Positions 43,271-52,933 are shown, numbered from the stretch's first letter. The stretch is 64,000 nt of DNA from Spirochaetia bacterium (GCA_029880265.1 JAOUOT010000012.1:1-64000), one strand, 5' to 3'. The notes: generated from the sequence alone by a model not told the origin. Translations and numbers: made by a program.

Positions 43271-44662
43271 TTAATGATGGCCCAACTCTTTAGCGACAAG
43301 ATCGTTCGCTTCGTCCATTTTTACTTCAGCAATGGCGATTGAAGGCAGTGTTCTTACAAACAGCAAGTACCAAGTGAAGAAAAATCCAAACGAGCCGACA
43401 AAAACGCCCCAGTCAACCCAGGTAGGAATAAACATATCCCAGCTTGAAGGCATGTAATCTCTGTGAAGCGAAGTAATAACAATTACAAAACGCTCAAACC
43501 ACATACCAATATTTACGACAATTGATATAAGAAACAGCACTACCACGTTAGTTCTCAATTTCTTAGACCACATAAAATGCGGCGAAACAACGTTTGCGGC
43601 AAACATGGTCCAGAATGCCCATGCATAAGGGCCTTGTAATCTATTCATAAATACATACTGTTCTACTTTATTCGCGCTGTAAGCGGCAACTATAAATTCT
43701 GTGGTATAGGCAAATGATACCATCATACCGGTTACCAAAATTATTATTCCCATATTCTCAAGATGTTTCATTGATATATATTCTTGAAGTTTAAATGCTT
43801 TTCGCGTGATAATCATAATCGTAAGAACCATCGCAAATCCCGAATAAATGGCACCGGCCACAAAGTAAGGAGGGAAAATAGTCGCATGCCAGCCCGGTAT
43901 TACCGATGTAGCAAAGTCAAATGATACAACCGTATGAACCGACAAAACAAGCGGAGTGGCCAATGAGGCTAGAACCATTACCATTTTTTCATAATGTATC
44001 CATGTTTTTCCTGAACCTACCCAGCCTATAGCTAAAATTCTTACAAAACCATATTTTAGTTTTCTTCCCCATGATGAAATTTTTCCTGGAACGTGTTCAA
44101 ATTTCATTCTGTCTCTCATATTGGCCAAATCAGGAACTAATCCCATATACCAGAAGATTAATGAAACCGAAAAATATGTGCTTATTGCAAATACGTCCCA
44201 TAATAAAGGAGACTTGAAGTTTACCCACAAAGGACCCCTTTCATTCGGATACGGAAAGATAAAAAATACCATCCACGGTCTTCCCACGTGAATTAACGGG
44301 AACAATCCCGCTGTCATAACGGCAAATATAGTCATCGCTTCAGCCGCTCTGTTGATTGTGGTTCGCCATCTTTGTCTAAAAAGGTATAATATAGCAGAAA
44401 TTAACGTTCCCGCGTGACCTATACCAACCCAAAAAACAAAGTTAACAATATATAAACCCCAGTTTACCGGGTTGTTTAATCCCAAAAGGCCCAAACCTTC
44501 TACAAATGTCCAACCTACCAGCGTTATCATCATTAACGCAAGGGACAACATGATAGTAAATGTAAACCACCATAATTTACCGGGAAACCTTTCCATTGGC
44601 GAAAGGATATCCGTTTCAATTTGAACGTTGCTTTTTCCTAAGCTGTAAATACTTGTACTCAT
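43271..44662 (-). CDS. actC: Alternative complex III subunit ActC (NrfD-like)
   Basis: The 463-residue polytopic protein has the NrfD/PsrC family hallmarks, including [20 protein letters not shown] near residue 75, [20 protein letters not shown], and [21 protein letters not shown]. It accepts electrons from quinol and hands them to the iron-sulphur part of ActB. About ten helices are visible. Confidence 0.95.
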   Translation of the reverse strand: MSTSIYSLGKSNVQIETDILSPMERFPGKLWWFTFTIMLSLALMMITLVGWTFVEGLGLLGLNNPVNWGLYIVNFVFWVGIGHAGTLISAILYLFRQRWRTTINRAAEAMTIFAVMTAGLFPLIHVGRPWMVFFIFPYPNERGPLWVNFKSPLLWDVFAISTYFSVSLIFWYMGLVPDLANMRDRMKFEHVPGKISSWGRKLKYGFVRILAIGWVGSGKTWIHYEKMVMVLASLATPLVLSVHTVVSFDFATSVIPGWHATIFPPYFVAGAIYSGFAMVLTIMIITRKAFKLQEYISMKHLENMGIIILVTGMMVSFAYTTEFIVAAYSANKVEQYVFMNRLQGPYAWAFWTMFAANVVSPHFMWSKKLRTNVVVLFLISIVVNIGMWFERFVIVITSLHRDYMPSSWDMFIPTWVDWGVFVGSFGFFFTWYLLFVRTLPSIAIAEVKMDEANDLVAKELGHH

Positions 44663-44680
44663 AAATTCCCCTTCAACTTA

Positions 44681-47662
44681 TTAATGGTTTTTTACCTTTG
44701 ACATAAAGGTCACCATTGGTCTCGTGTTAATTTCTGCAAAGATCTTATAAGATCTCTTATCTTTATCAAGCTTTGCGACTTTTGTGTCTTTTGAGTTAAT
44801 ATCTCCAAAAGTTATCGCGTCAGCTGGACATCCCTGTTCGCATGCCGTTTTCAAATCGTCTTCGCTGATAGGGCGATTTTGAAGTCTGGCTTCCTGTCTT
44901 TTTTCTGCAATTCTTTGAATACAGAATGAACATTTTTCGATAACCCCTCTTGAACGTACCGTTACGTCAGGATTTAACGCATATTGCTCAGGATCTTTGA
45001 TTTTATTTTCCCAGTTCTCAAACCAGTTAAATTTTCTGACCTTATATGGACAGTTATCTGCGCAATATCTTGTACCGATACAACGGTTATATGCCATTTC
45101 GTTTAACCCGTCTGGGCTATGCTGCGTTGCCGCAACCGGGCAAACATTTTCACAAGGCGCCTGCTCACAATGCTGGCAAGTTACCGGCTGAAAATGTACG
45201 TTAGCTTGAAGCATATTAACGTCTTTTGATCTATCGATTGGCTTTCCTGACTTATCAATTTCGTGATCATGCTTATCAAGATAGTAATCATAATATCTGT
45301 CAATTCTAATCCAGCTCATTTCGCGCCCTCTCCAGTTTTCAAGCCTTCCCACTGCCGGAATATTATTTTCAGAAAAACAGCTTACGACACACGCTGAACA
45401 TCCCGTACACTTGTTCAAATCAATATTCAAGTTCCAGCGATTACCAGGGTGCGGATGTCCGGGATATAACCCCTTGCCTTCAAGATCATGCTCAAAATGA
45501 CCAGACTTAGGATCTTTCTTATAGTCTGAAAGTTTTGCTATCCTGGCAATATATCTTTTTTCCTGACTTCCATGTTTTTGCACCAGACCCAATTTGTATG
45601 ATTTATTTACTTTTGTTATTGAGCTGACTTTTATTCCCGAATAAGAAAATCCGTCTGCCGTAATTTTAGCAAACTGCAGGGCGTTTATACCCAGCTCATT
45701 ATCTTTAAGAGCTCCTTTTACAAGATCTTTTCGAAAGTTTGTCATATTCTTCTGCCCGTATCCAAAAGCTATACCAACAGTATTTTTTTGAAGACCAGGC
45801 TGAACCACTACAGGTAATTCAACAGCGGCGTCGCCGGCCTTAACTTGTACGATACTTTCAGTTTCGATTGATTTTTCTTTGGCTAGCTCTGGCGACACTA
45901 AAAGAACATTGTCCCATGTAACTTTTGTAATAGGATCAGGCATTTCATGCCTATAGGCGTTATTACCCGCTGAACCGTCGCCTATGCCGACGCTTAAGAA
46001 TATATTTAAACGCTGACCGTCTAAAGGAGAATCTGGCGCTTTTACAGAAGATATTGCATTGGGAATTAACCTTGGCATATTTGCCGGACCGTTTTTTTCA
46101 ACAACAGCAAAACCGTCGGCTAACAGTTTACCCCATCCGCCTGAAGCATATCTTGAAGCGGTATTGTTTTGAATAAAGCCATGAAAATCTTCAGGCTGAT
46201 TCTGCAATGCAAGCCATATATCTCCCGCCGATTTTGTATCAAAAATATTTTGAATAACCGGCTGAGAAACATGATAGATGCCGCAGCTATAACCGTCTGA
46301 CCAGTCTTCAAGGTAATGGCTGCTCGCCAAAACATGTCCCGCAGCTTCAGACGACTCATTGGGACGCTCCCCTATAAAGATTACATTTTTGACTTTTGTT
46401 AATGCATCGCCAAAACCCAACGGCATTAAATCATACACGGGATTTGAGCGGTCAATGATAAGAGTATTTATACTGCCTGCCTTCATTTCTGCAACAAAAG
46501 CAAATAACTCTTGCGAGGTTGAAATATCGTTTGAGCCCTTGATTGGCGCGACGGGAGTAATTGTCTTACCATGGTTTCGTAGCATCTCATTAATAAGATT
46601 TATAACTATCTGCAAAGAACCTTCCTGACCGTCTCTTGCCGATGTTCCTCCGCCTACTACCAATGATTTACCGACATTGGCCATTAGTTCTGAAGCAATA
46701 TTCTTTAAATCAGACTCGGCTACGCCGGTAACGCTTTCTACCAGTTTCGGAGAATACTTTGACAGAGCATTTTTTACTTCTGTGCTGCCCGCTAGCATAG
46801 AACCGGGAAGCAGCAAACTTGCAAGACCCATTGCGAAAGTCAAATGAGTTCCCGCTGCTATCGCCAGCCTTGTATCGGCATTGGCTCCAGTTAATGACAT
46901 AACCGCCTCAGCGACAACAAGTCTGTTCATTTTTCCGTTTGGCGAGCGGCGCGAGGCAAATTGTTTTGTAAAAATATCAGGTCTAAGCCAAGAGCCTAAA
47001 AAGTCAGCCTCTATAGATAAAATTAAATCTGCTTTATCAAAAGCATACTGAGGAATAATGGCTTTTTTAAAGCTCTTTTCATTGCCTGTCAATATACCCT
47101 GTTGAGTTCCCGAAGGGTCATAAACAATATGTCTTGCGTTTACTGTATTTAAGAATTTTTTCAAAACGCTGCTTTCTGACGGGCTATACGAAGGTTTTGA
47201 TATAACGCGTACATTGCCTGTAAGCGCCTTTTTCACCTCAGGGATAACTTCTGCCCAATCTGTTTTGCTGAAAGTTGAACCGCTTTTCTTCATTGCAGAC
47301 TTAAAACGATCTTTATCGTACAGATCCCAGATTGTAGCGTATGTATCAGCAATAACGGCGCCTTTAAAAACAGGATGTTCTGCCAAACCTTCAATTTTAA
47401 TGGGCTTTCCTTCTCTTGTTTTTACCAAAACAGGAGCAACGCCTTCGCTATAAGCTCTTGCGGTAGCATAGTATGTCGCAATACCCGGCTGAACAGCAGG
47501 GGGTCTTGATAAATAAGGAATTATTTTTTCTACCGGTTTTCTAGCGCAGTTTAAACCGGCGACGCCCAATGTGCCGCCCATAAACGCTAAAAACTTTTTT
47601 CGGTTAACCGGTTTTTCTATATTTAAGTTTTTATTCTTAATATTTCTTTTTTCTGTTCTCAT
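44681..47662 (-). CDS. actB: Alternative complex III subunit ActB (Mo-bis-MGD-like/4Fe-4S fusion)
   Basis: I chose ATG 47662 (MRTEKRNIK, 993 residues) because GGAAGAG lies 3 bp upstream; a longer frame begins at 47710. The N-terminus NRKKFLAFMGGTLGVAGLNC resembles a Tat lipoprotein signal but has RK instead of RR. Residues to about 740 are a molybdopterin-oxidoreductase-like domain that in this family carries no molybdenum. The C-terminal 230 residues bind Fe-S clusters through CTGCSACVVSCFSENN, CQHCEQAPCENVCPVAATQH, CIGTRYCADNCPYKVRKF and CSFCIQRIAEKR...CEQGCP. It is the large periplasmic electron-transfer subunit. Confidence 0.95.
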   Translation of the reverse strand: MRTEKRNIKNKNLNIEKPVNRKKFLAFMGGTLGVAGLNCARKPVEKIIPYLSRPPAVQPGIATYYATARAYSEGVAPVLVKTREGKPIKIEGLAEHPVFKGAVIADTYATIWDLYDKDRFKSAMKKSGSTFSKTDWAEVIPEVKKALTGNVRVISKPSYSPSESSVLKKFLNTVNARHIVYDPSGTQQGILTGNEKSFKKAIIPQYAFDKADLILSIEADFLGSWLRPDIFTKQFASRRSPNGKMNRLVVAEAVMSLTGANADTRLAIAAGTHLTFAMGLASLLLPGSMLAGSTEVKNALSKYSPKLVESVTGVAESDLKNIASELMANVGKSLVVGGGTSARDGQEGSLQIVINLINEMLRNHGKTITPVAPIKGSNDISTSQELFAFVAEMKAGSINTLIIDRSNPVYDLMPLGFGDALTKVKNVIFIGERPNESSEAAGHVLASSHYLEDWSDGYSCGIYHVSQPVIQNIFDTKSAGDIWLALQNQPEDFHGFIQNNTASRYASGGWGKLLADGFAVVEKNGPANMPRLIPNAISSVKAPDSPLDGQRLNIFLSVGIGDGSAGNNAYRHEMPDPITKVTWDNVLLVSPELAKEKSIETESIVQVKAGDAAVELPVVVQPGLQKNTVGIAFGYGQKNMTNFRKDLVKGALKDNELGINALQFAKITADGFSYSGIKVSSITKVNKSYKLGLVQKHGSQEKRYIARIAKLSDYKKDPKSGHFEHDLEGKGLYPGHPHPGNRWNLNIDLNKCTGCSACVVSCFSENNIPAVGRLENWRGREMSWIRIDRYYDYYLDKHDHEIDKSGKPIDRSKDVNMLQANVHFQPVTCQHCEQAPCENVCPVAATQHSPDGLNEMAYNRCIGTRYCADNCPYKVRKFNWFENWENKIKDPEQYALNPDVTVRSRGVIEKCSFCIQRIAEKRQEARLQNRPISEDDLKTACEQGCPADAITFGDINSKDTKVAKLDKDKRSYKIFAEINTRPMVTFMSKVKNH

Positions 47663-47688
47663 AAGCTCTTCCTTCAATATAAATACTT

Positions 47689-48294
47689 TTAATAATGACA
47701 CATACCGCAATTTGTTCCTACGCCGTTTTTAGCGTATTCAGCGACAAAGCCCTTATCAGTTGGAGTGCGATGACAATTTACGCAAAAACCCATATTTAAA
47801 GATTCTTGCTGCGCGACAACGTCCATTGTCGCTACGTCGCCATGACAGGGGATGCATGCGGTTTTCGTTTCAGCGCCCGGCTTCAATAGAGCTTTTACAT
47901 GGGGCGCATGCGAAAAACGAACATGGTCCGGCATATTGTGTATGCGTGTCCACTCTGGAGACTTGCTTTTGCTCCAATAGTTGTTTGATAATTCGCCGAT
48001 AAGCTTCTGCACTCTCTTTCCGTCAGATTTATTTGCAAAAGGACGAAATCCTAAAACGCCGCTTGAATGGCAATTCATACACACATTTGTACCCGGTATC
48101 CCCGCCTTTTTGCTGTATGTTACCGTAGAGTGACAATACTGGCAATCAATTTTATAATCGCCAGCATGTATCTTATGATTATACGCAAAAGGCTGCTCAG
48201 GGGCATAACCGATTTGTTTAGCCGGACCAAACAGTAACCAAGCTAAACCCAAAAAAACCAATACATTTATTGTTATTTTTAGGGCTTTTTTCAT
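47689..48294 (-). CDS. actA: Alternative complex III subunit ActA (pentahaem cytochrome c)
   Basis: A single N-terminal helix (ALKITINVLVFLGLAWLLF) anchors the protein. Five CxxCH haem sites follow: CQYCH, CMNCH, CIPCH, CVNCH and CGMCH. HAGDYKIDCQYCHSTV and VRFSHAPHV are typical of ActA. It passes electrons from ActB toward a soluble cytochrome or terminal oxidase, which is not in this window. Length 201. Confidence 0.95.
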   Translation of the reverse strand: MKKALKITINVLVFLGLAWLLFGPAKQIGYAPEQPFAYNHKIHAGDYKIDCQYCHSTVTYSKKAGIPGTNVCMNCHSSGVLGFRPFANKSDGKRVQKLIGELSNNYWSKSKSPEWTRIHNMPDHVRFSHAPHVKALLKPGAETKTACIPCHGDVATMDVVAQQESLNMGFCVNCHRTPTDKGFVAEYAKNGVGTNCGMCHY

Positions 48295-48314
48295 AATATA
48301 ACCTTTTTAACTTT

Positions 48315-48695
48315 TTATTGCTTTCCCGCAAGCGTTCTTACATGCTCAGAAACTGCTTTTATCTGCTCGGGAGTCAATGTACCCTTGAAAGGAACCATCG
48401 TAGGAGCCTTAGGCGAACCGTTTGTAACAGTATTCATAACCGCTTCTAAAGAATCGCCGAATTTAAATTGTTCTGATTTGAAGTTTCTAGGCTTAGGATT
48501 CAAGCTTTTGCCCCCCGGCCCGTCGCCCTCGCCAGAAATTCCGTGACAAGTTAAACAGTATTGCTCATATACAACCTTACCCGGATTCTCAGGTTCTGCG
48601 CCTGCGTCTTCCGCCGAGTCTTTTTTGCCTTCACCACAGAAATTCATAGCCAAAGCCATAATAGCAATTGCCAATAATTTGATCATTTTTTTCAT
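48315..48695 (-). CDS. Lipoprotein mono-haem cytochrome c heading the act operon
   Basis: I chose ATG 48695, preceded by AAAAAGGAG, giving 126 residues; a longer frame to 48767 lacks a ribosome site. The signal LLAIAIMALAMNFC ends at a cysteine that is probably lipidated. An acidic linker (KKDSAEDAGAEPENPG) leads to YCLTCHGISGEGDGPGG with one haem and MVPFKGTLTPEQIKAV with the distal methionine. It is probably the electron acceptor of ACIII or its link to an oxidase. It is the first gene of the operon, 20 bp before actA. Confidence 0.88.
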   Translation of the reverse strand: MKKMIKLLAIAIMALAMNFCGEGKKDSAEDAGAEPENPGKVVYEQYCLTCHGISGEGDGPGGKSLNPKPRNFKSEQFKFGDSLEAVMNTVTNGSPKAPTMVPFKGTLTPEQIKAVSEHVRTLAGKQ

Positions 48696-48738
48696 TTTAT
48701 TCTCCTTTTTCAAATAAAACATCAACATATTGTAATGT

Positions 48739-48767
48739 TTTATAAAAATCAAGTCTACTTTGCACAA
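48739..48767 (-). promoter_or_regulatory. Candidate sigma-70 promoter of the cytochrome/act operon
   Basis: On the minus strand TTGTGC (48767-48762) and TATAAA (48744-48739) are separated by exactly 17 bp. Transcription would begin about 35 to 40 bp before the ribosome site of the first gene. No other good candidate is seen in the gap. Confidence 0.5.
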
Positions 48768-48854
48768 TATATTATTTAAGCAGACCCTATTTTATTCGTT
48801 TTTTTGCATGGACAAAAAAAGGTTCTTTGGCAGGTTGTCTATTAAAAATTATTT

Positions 48855-48922
48855 TTTACATTTTCTTTACAGTTTCAAGAAAACGCGACTAAAGAGAACC
48901 CATTAATTAAAGAAAATGTAAA
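48855..48922. repeat. 14-bp inverted repeat with 40-bp spacer
   Basis: TTTACATTTTCTTT (48855-48868) is exactly inverted at 48909-48922. It lies in the 227-bp gap between the act operon promoter and the downstream end of the zinc-ribbon gene. It may be a terminator structure for the gene ending at 48995 or an operator pair. No T-run follows. Confidence 0.4.
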
Positions 48923-48994
48923 TTCACCGGCGGGTATTCTGCGGTTTAGCCATTAAATATTACTAATAAAGTAATTTAATAACAAATAAGGTAC

Positions 48995-50584
48995 CTATCT
49001 GCCTAATTCATAATTAATACGGCGCACTATCATATCGGCCGTACTTTTCTCGCCGAGATACTTACTAAAATAAGTACCGCCATTTTTCAGGGCTAACGCA
49101 AAGCCCCATATTGCTCTATCTTTTACAATTCCGTTGTATCTATCGTCTTTTTCATGTCTAATTTTTGTAGTAAACCAATCCCATCTAAATATGACAGCAT
49201 GCTCAATATCATTCAAGGAGATGTTACATTTTCTGCCAAATCGATATTTCTCGAACAAACCTGCCTTCGATATTTTCATGCAATATTTATTAATTTTACC
49301 AAGTTGACGATAGCACCACATAGTATAAATAGGATAATAAACTCCTAAGAAAAGAGGTGCCCATGTAATCTTAGACAAAGAAAGTAAGGTATCTTTTCTA
49401 TTGCCCCGCCGCTGCCAACTGAGAATATAATATAGAAGCGGCGATAACATCAAAAATATGACCATAAATCCCGATAGAAGCCCCCCTTTCGTAAAGGCAA
49501 CATGCAATAACCCAAAGACTAGAGGCGCCGTGAAAAGATGAATTAAAATAACAGCTTTCAATTTAAGAGGATGTCTGTAAGGAACCCGTATATCTTCAAT
49601 GAGGAACATCTCATTGAATTCGCTAGTTTGCGATTTTCCTCTGACGATTCTTTCTTCTAAATCTTCAGGAGCAAGTATTCTCATATTCAAGGTACTGTTA
49701 CAATATTGACATAATACATGATCAGAAGTTTTCAATTGAACACGCAGTTTGTTTACCGCGCCACAAGAAAAGCATTCTGCCTCTTCAGGCTGTGACATTT
49801 TAGGTAAACTTATCCGAGAATTGATCTTGCCGGGCTTTTGGGGCAACGAATCTGTTTTCTTTACCGTTGTTTTATCGATCGGAATTTCTTCTTGTTTTTG
49901 GTGTAGGCTTTCAGGCGTTATCTTCTGATTTATTTTTAACGCGCGATTTAACTCAACTATTAACGTATCTATATATTTTTTATCAGAAATGAAAGGCATT
50001 ATACGAACAGAGCCGTCTGAAAGATGCATTAAGGTCTGGTATGATGACCTTTTTGAAAACCCATGAACAGAAAGTGCATTATATACATCTTTTTTAGCGT
50101 TTACTATAACGACAAGGCCGTTTTTAATAATAATTTTTGATGTTGAAATTAAAGGTCTTAGTAAAAAATAAAAGAAAATAAACCCCAGCAAACTAATAGA
50201 GAAAGCCATAATTAACTGATCGGTGCTCTCATTATTTTCACTCATCCGGGTCAAAGCACCTACAAAATTGACTACCCCCCCAATTATAAGACCAAAAGAA
50301 TAAAAACCCGTGATAACAGTCTCTCCCGCATCGGATCGTCTTCCGCTAGAATCAAGAGAACCTACATTAAAAGTAATCTCTAGACCCTTCTCATTCGAAT
50401 TAATTTTAGACACAGTGTCTTTTAAAGACAACTCTTTTGGCGTATCAGCAATAACCTCTACTTCATTTTCGCAGTAGGGGCATTTTATATTCCCTGAAAT
50501 AAGCCCGCCAGGCGGCACTGAATAATTACCCCCGCAAGAATCGCATTTTGTAAGTTTACCTATTTGTTCAAGCGTAACTATCAT
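48995..50584 (-). CDS. Membrane protein with two zinc ribbons, unknown function
   Basis: The 529-residue protein has two CxxC...CxxC ribbons: CDSCGGNYS/CPYCENEV near residues 14-38, and CFSCGAVN/CQYCNSTL near 273-295. Each is followed by hydrophobic segments (FYSFGLIIGGVVNFVGAL, LIMAFSISLLGFIFFYFLLR, and a cluster of three near residue 350-420). It looks like two copies of the same ribbon-plus-membrane plan fused, the second ending in a PH-like domain (KCNISLNDIEHAVIF). No known function; the gene is monocistronic. Confidence 0.75.
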   Translation of the reverse strand: MIVTLEQIGKLTKCDSCGGNYSVPPGGLISGNIKCPYCENEVEVIADTPKELSLKDTVSKINSNEKGLEITFNVGSLDSSGRRSDAGETVITGFYSFGLIIGGVVNFVGALTRMSENNESTDQLIMAFSISLLGFIFFYFLLRPLISTSKIIIKNGLVVIVNAKKDVYNALSVHGFSKRSSYQTLMHLSDGSVRIMPFISDKKYIDTLIVELNRALKINQKITPESLHQKQEEIPIDKTTVKKTDSLPQKPGKINSRISLPKMSQPEEAECFSCGAVNKLRVQLKTSDHVLCQYCNSTLNMRILAPEDLEERIVRGKSQTSEFNEMFLIEDIRVPYRHPLKLKAVILIHLFTAPLVFGLLHVAFTKGGLLSGFMVIFLMLSPLLYYILSWQRRGNRKDTLLSLSKITWAPLFLGVYYPIYTMWCYRQLGKINKYCMKISKAGLFEKYRFGRKCNISLNDIEHAVIFRWDWFTTKIRHEKDDRYNGIVKDRAIWGFALALKNGGTYFSKYLGEKSTADMIVRRINYELGR

Positions 50585-50784
50585 AAAGATTAATTAGAAA
50601 AATATTAACCCGACGTCAATTTTATTTCATTAAAAATACTAAAGTTTTTATAACTGATTGTACCTATAAATGCTACAGGGTCGATAGAATTTTTAACGGT
50701 ACCCCAAATGCCTTTGAAATAGAATTTTAAGTTTAAGATTGACAGTCTGTCTTTTTTATAAAAGATGCCGGCAAGCGAAAGTTC

Positions 50785-50856
50785 GGCGTCGTGGCCAAGT
50801 GGCTAAGGCAGGGGCCTGCAAAGCCCTTATCGCCGGTTCGAATCCGGCCGACGCCT
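50785..50856 (+). tRNA. tRNA-Cys (GCA)
   Basis: Acceptor arms GGCGTCG/CGACGCC pair fully with discriminator U, as expected for cysteine. The anticodon GCA is at 50818-50820 in the loop CTGCAAA. The T arm is GCCGG-TTCGAAT-CCGGC. CCA is not encoded. It precedes tRNA-Leu by 4 bp. Confidence 0.94.
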
Positions 50857-50860
50857 GAAA

Positions 50861-50944
50861 GCCCGAGTGATGAAATTGGTAGACATACGGGACTTAAAAT
50901 CCCGGGAACGCAAGTTCGTGCCGGTTCAAGTCCGGCCTCGGGCA
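50861..50944 (+). tRNA. tRNA-Leu (TAA)
   Basis: Acceptor arms GCCCGAG/CTCGGGC pair with discriminator A. The anticodon TAA is at 50895-50897, and the long variable arm (GGAACGCAAGTTCGT region) marks a class II tRNA. T arm GCCGG-TTCAAGT-CCGGC. It ends 14 bp before the tatD start codon. Confidence 0.94.
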
Positions 50945-50958
50945 GACTCTTTATTTTA

Positions 50959-51747
50959 ATGAACCCTCCTATATTTGACTCGCATACCCATATAGACATG
51001 GTAATTTCTAAAGAAGTGCCATACCAAACAATCGCAGACAAGATGAGAGAAAATAATGTAAAAGGGTTTATACAAATAGGCTCAGATGCAGACGCGATGC
51101 TATTTTCAAAACAGTTTTGTAATCAAGAGAATGACTTTCATTGTTATTATACCGTAGGGTTTCATCCGTCAGACGCAGGCAAAACAGACTTTAATGCGGG
51201 AATTTTATTTGCCAGAGAAAATATAAAAGACAAAAATCTTGTTGCAATAGGCGAAGTTGGTCTAGACTACTATTACGGAAAAAACAGCATGAAAGAACAG
51301 CTTGAAGTCTTTAATAAATACACCGAACTCGCTTTAGAGTTAAAGAAGCCCTTATGCGTACATACAAGAGACGCCCATGAAGACACGTTGCAAATTATAA
51401 GCAAAGCCGCAAAAGAAACAAAGGTATTAATTCATTGTTTTACGGGAGGCGAAAAAGAGATGAGAGATTATCTTGAATTAGGGTGCTACATCTCTTTCTC
51501 GGGAATTGTCACGTTCAATAAAGCCGAAGAATTAAAACAAGCCTCCAAAACCTGTCCTCTTGATAAAATTTTAATAGAATCTGACGCGCCCTTTCTTGCT
51601 CCTGTTCCATACAGAGGCAAAACAAATCATCCGGCATTGATCTTGCATACGGCAAAGCATATCGCTCAGTTAAGAGATTTAGATTTAAACGATTTTTGTA
51701 ATCAGGTATATAAGAATACCAAATTTTTTTTCAATATAGAAATTTAA
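50959..51747 (+). CDS. tatD: TatD-family metal-dependent deoxyribonuclease
   Basis: The 262-residue TIM barrel has FDSHTHIDM (metal HxH), VGFHPSDAGK, AIGEVGLDYYYG (metal Glu), LCVHTRDAHEDT, LIHCFTGGEKEM and LIESDAPFLAPVPYRGKTNH. TatD enzymes trim 3' ends of DNA or RNA. I chose ATG 50959 (MNPPIFDSHTH). An upstream extension would run into tRNA-Leu. There is no Shine-Dalgarno sequence in the 14 bp between the tRNA and the ATG, so the mRNA released by tRNA 3' processing would be nearly leaderless. Confidence 0.94.
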   Translation: MNPPIFDSHTHIDMVISKEVPYQTIADKMRENNVKGFIQIGSDADAMLFSKQFCNQENDFHCYYTVGFHPSDAGKTDFNAGILFARENIKDKNLVAIGEVGLDYYYGKNSMKEQLEVFNKYTELALELKKPLCVHTRDAHEDTLQIISKAAKETKVLIHCFTGGEKEMRDYLELGCYISFSGIVTFNKAEELKQASKTCPLDKILIESDAPFLAPVPYRGKTNHPALILHTAKHIAQLRDLDLNDFCNQVYKNTKFFFNIEI

Positions 51748-51766
51748 CAAAAAGAAAAATAAACAT

Positions 51767-51804
51767 AAAAAGCTTTCTTAGAGCAAAACCTAAGAAAGCT
51801 TTTT
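51767..51804. terminator. Bidirectional rho-independent terminator
   Basis: AAAAAGCTTTCTTAG (51767-51781) pairs perfectly with 51790-51804 around AGCAAAAC. The T-rich end of the right arm serves tatD on the plus strand, and the mirrored end serves the fcpA-like gene's convergent transcript. Confidence 0.85.
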
Positions 51805-51835
51805 AATAAGTACCTATGTTAAGAGAAGAAAGTCT

Positions 51836-52708
51836 TTACGGAGGCGAGATCGCCATTACTTCGTCTCTATTGACTAAATCAAGCATATACTCATATTCGG
51901 GAGTGCTTTTTCCGTATTTTATTTCTGTCGCCCTTAAGAGATGCTCGTTTTTCTTCTTTTTATAAAAAATTCGTTCTTGCTCGCTGCCGGTATTGTATTT
52001 ATCGAGCACTTTTTCTTTAAATGCATAAGACGATGAAAGATACTTATGAGGAGATATCTCTTCTTCATATTTCGGATCTAAATCTATATATCTTTCTAAA
52101 AGAGGAATGCATTGAGGCAGATTGCCTAAATCGTACTGCTGTATAACCCAATCGCGGTATAAGCTCGCCTGCAGCTCTTTATATTCCTGCCCTTCGCGAA
52201 TTCTTGCATTTTGTATACTATCTAAATGATTAATGGCTTTCGTAAAGTTTGTTACAGCATCCATTTTAGCTTCTTTCTTTTTATGTGAAATTGAAGTCTC
52301 TTCTCTTCTTTTTCTATCCATCTCTTGCCAATACCATTTTTCGTCGAATCTGATTTTCTCGGAAGATTCTTTTCTCATTCTTTCAACTTCGTCTCTCATT
52401 TTTTGAATAATCGATCTTCCCGTTTGGTAATACGAAACGGCCAATCTTAGTTTATTCTTAGCATAAGAGTCGCTTAATGTATTTAATGCGTCAAAAGACT
52501 TGTCATAAGGCCGATAATCGGGGTTATGCCAATATTTTTCGGTTTCATCGGCAACATCCTTTTCTTTTTCAACCTTCTTGGCCGACGTCTTTTTGGGGGC
52601 TGTCGTTGTTGTTTGATTTTGCTGATTTTGAGGCGCCTGCGCAAATATAAAAGTTACGGCTATCAAAAATGTTCCAAAATAAAACAACTTTTTTCTTGTA
52701 ATTTTCAT
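51836..52708 (-). CDS. fcpA: Flagellar-coiling protein FcpA-like exported helical protein
   Basis: A signal peptide (FGTFLIAVTFIFAQA) is followed by a Q/T/K-rich linker and a long helical domain: YWHNPDYRPYDKSFDALNTL, LAVSYYQTGRSIIQKMRDEV, DEKWYWQEMDRKRREE, LPQCIPLLERYIDLDPKYEE. I recognise this as close to Leptospira FcpA, a sheath protein of the periplasmic flagella needed for filament curvature and for the hooked cell shape. The match is from memory, so it needs confirmation. The mature part has TPR-like helical hairpins near the C-terminus. If right, the organism is a leptospire-like spirochaete with endoflagella. The gene is monocistronic and convergent with tatD. Confidence 0.6.
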   Translation of the reverse strand: MKITRKKLFYFGTFLIAVTFIFAQAPQNQQNQTTTTAPKKTSAKKVEKEKDVADETEKYWHNPDYRPYDKSFDALNTLSDSYAKNKLRLAVSYYQTGRSIIQKMRDEVERMRKESSEKIRFDEKWYWQEMDRKRREETSISHKKKEAKMDAVTNFTKAINHLDSIQNARIREGQEYKELQASLYRDWVIQQYDLGNLPQCIPLLERYIDLDPKYEEEISPHKYLSSSYAFKEKVLDKYNTGSEQERIFYKKKKNEHLLRATEIKYGKSTPEYEYMLDLVNRDEVMAISPP

Positions 52709-52904
52709 TTTTTTATCCTTCCCTTAACATGGTTTTATTTTCTATTTATTTCAGGCTTGCCATAAACTAGATGTTCAAAAGGTTTTTAATTTTTAAGAAC
52801 CATTATTAATTTATAACAATTACCTAATTCCTTATCGGTATAAAATAACAAAAAACTTTAAGTTTATATATCATTTTTTCTCATTTTATAAAGCGCAAAA
52901 AATC

Positions 52905-52933
52905 TTGACTATCAAAAAAAAAATAGTTATACT
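52905..52933 (+). promoter_or_regulatory. Strong sigma-70-type promoter for the antiporter gene
   Basis: TTGACT (52905-52910) and TATACT (52928-52933) are spaced by 17 bp. Transcription would start near 52940, leaving a 5' leader of about 170 nt. The -10 box lies inside the left arm of the 21-bp inverted repeat at 52926, so a protein bound there would block RNA polymerase. Confidence 0.65.
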
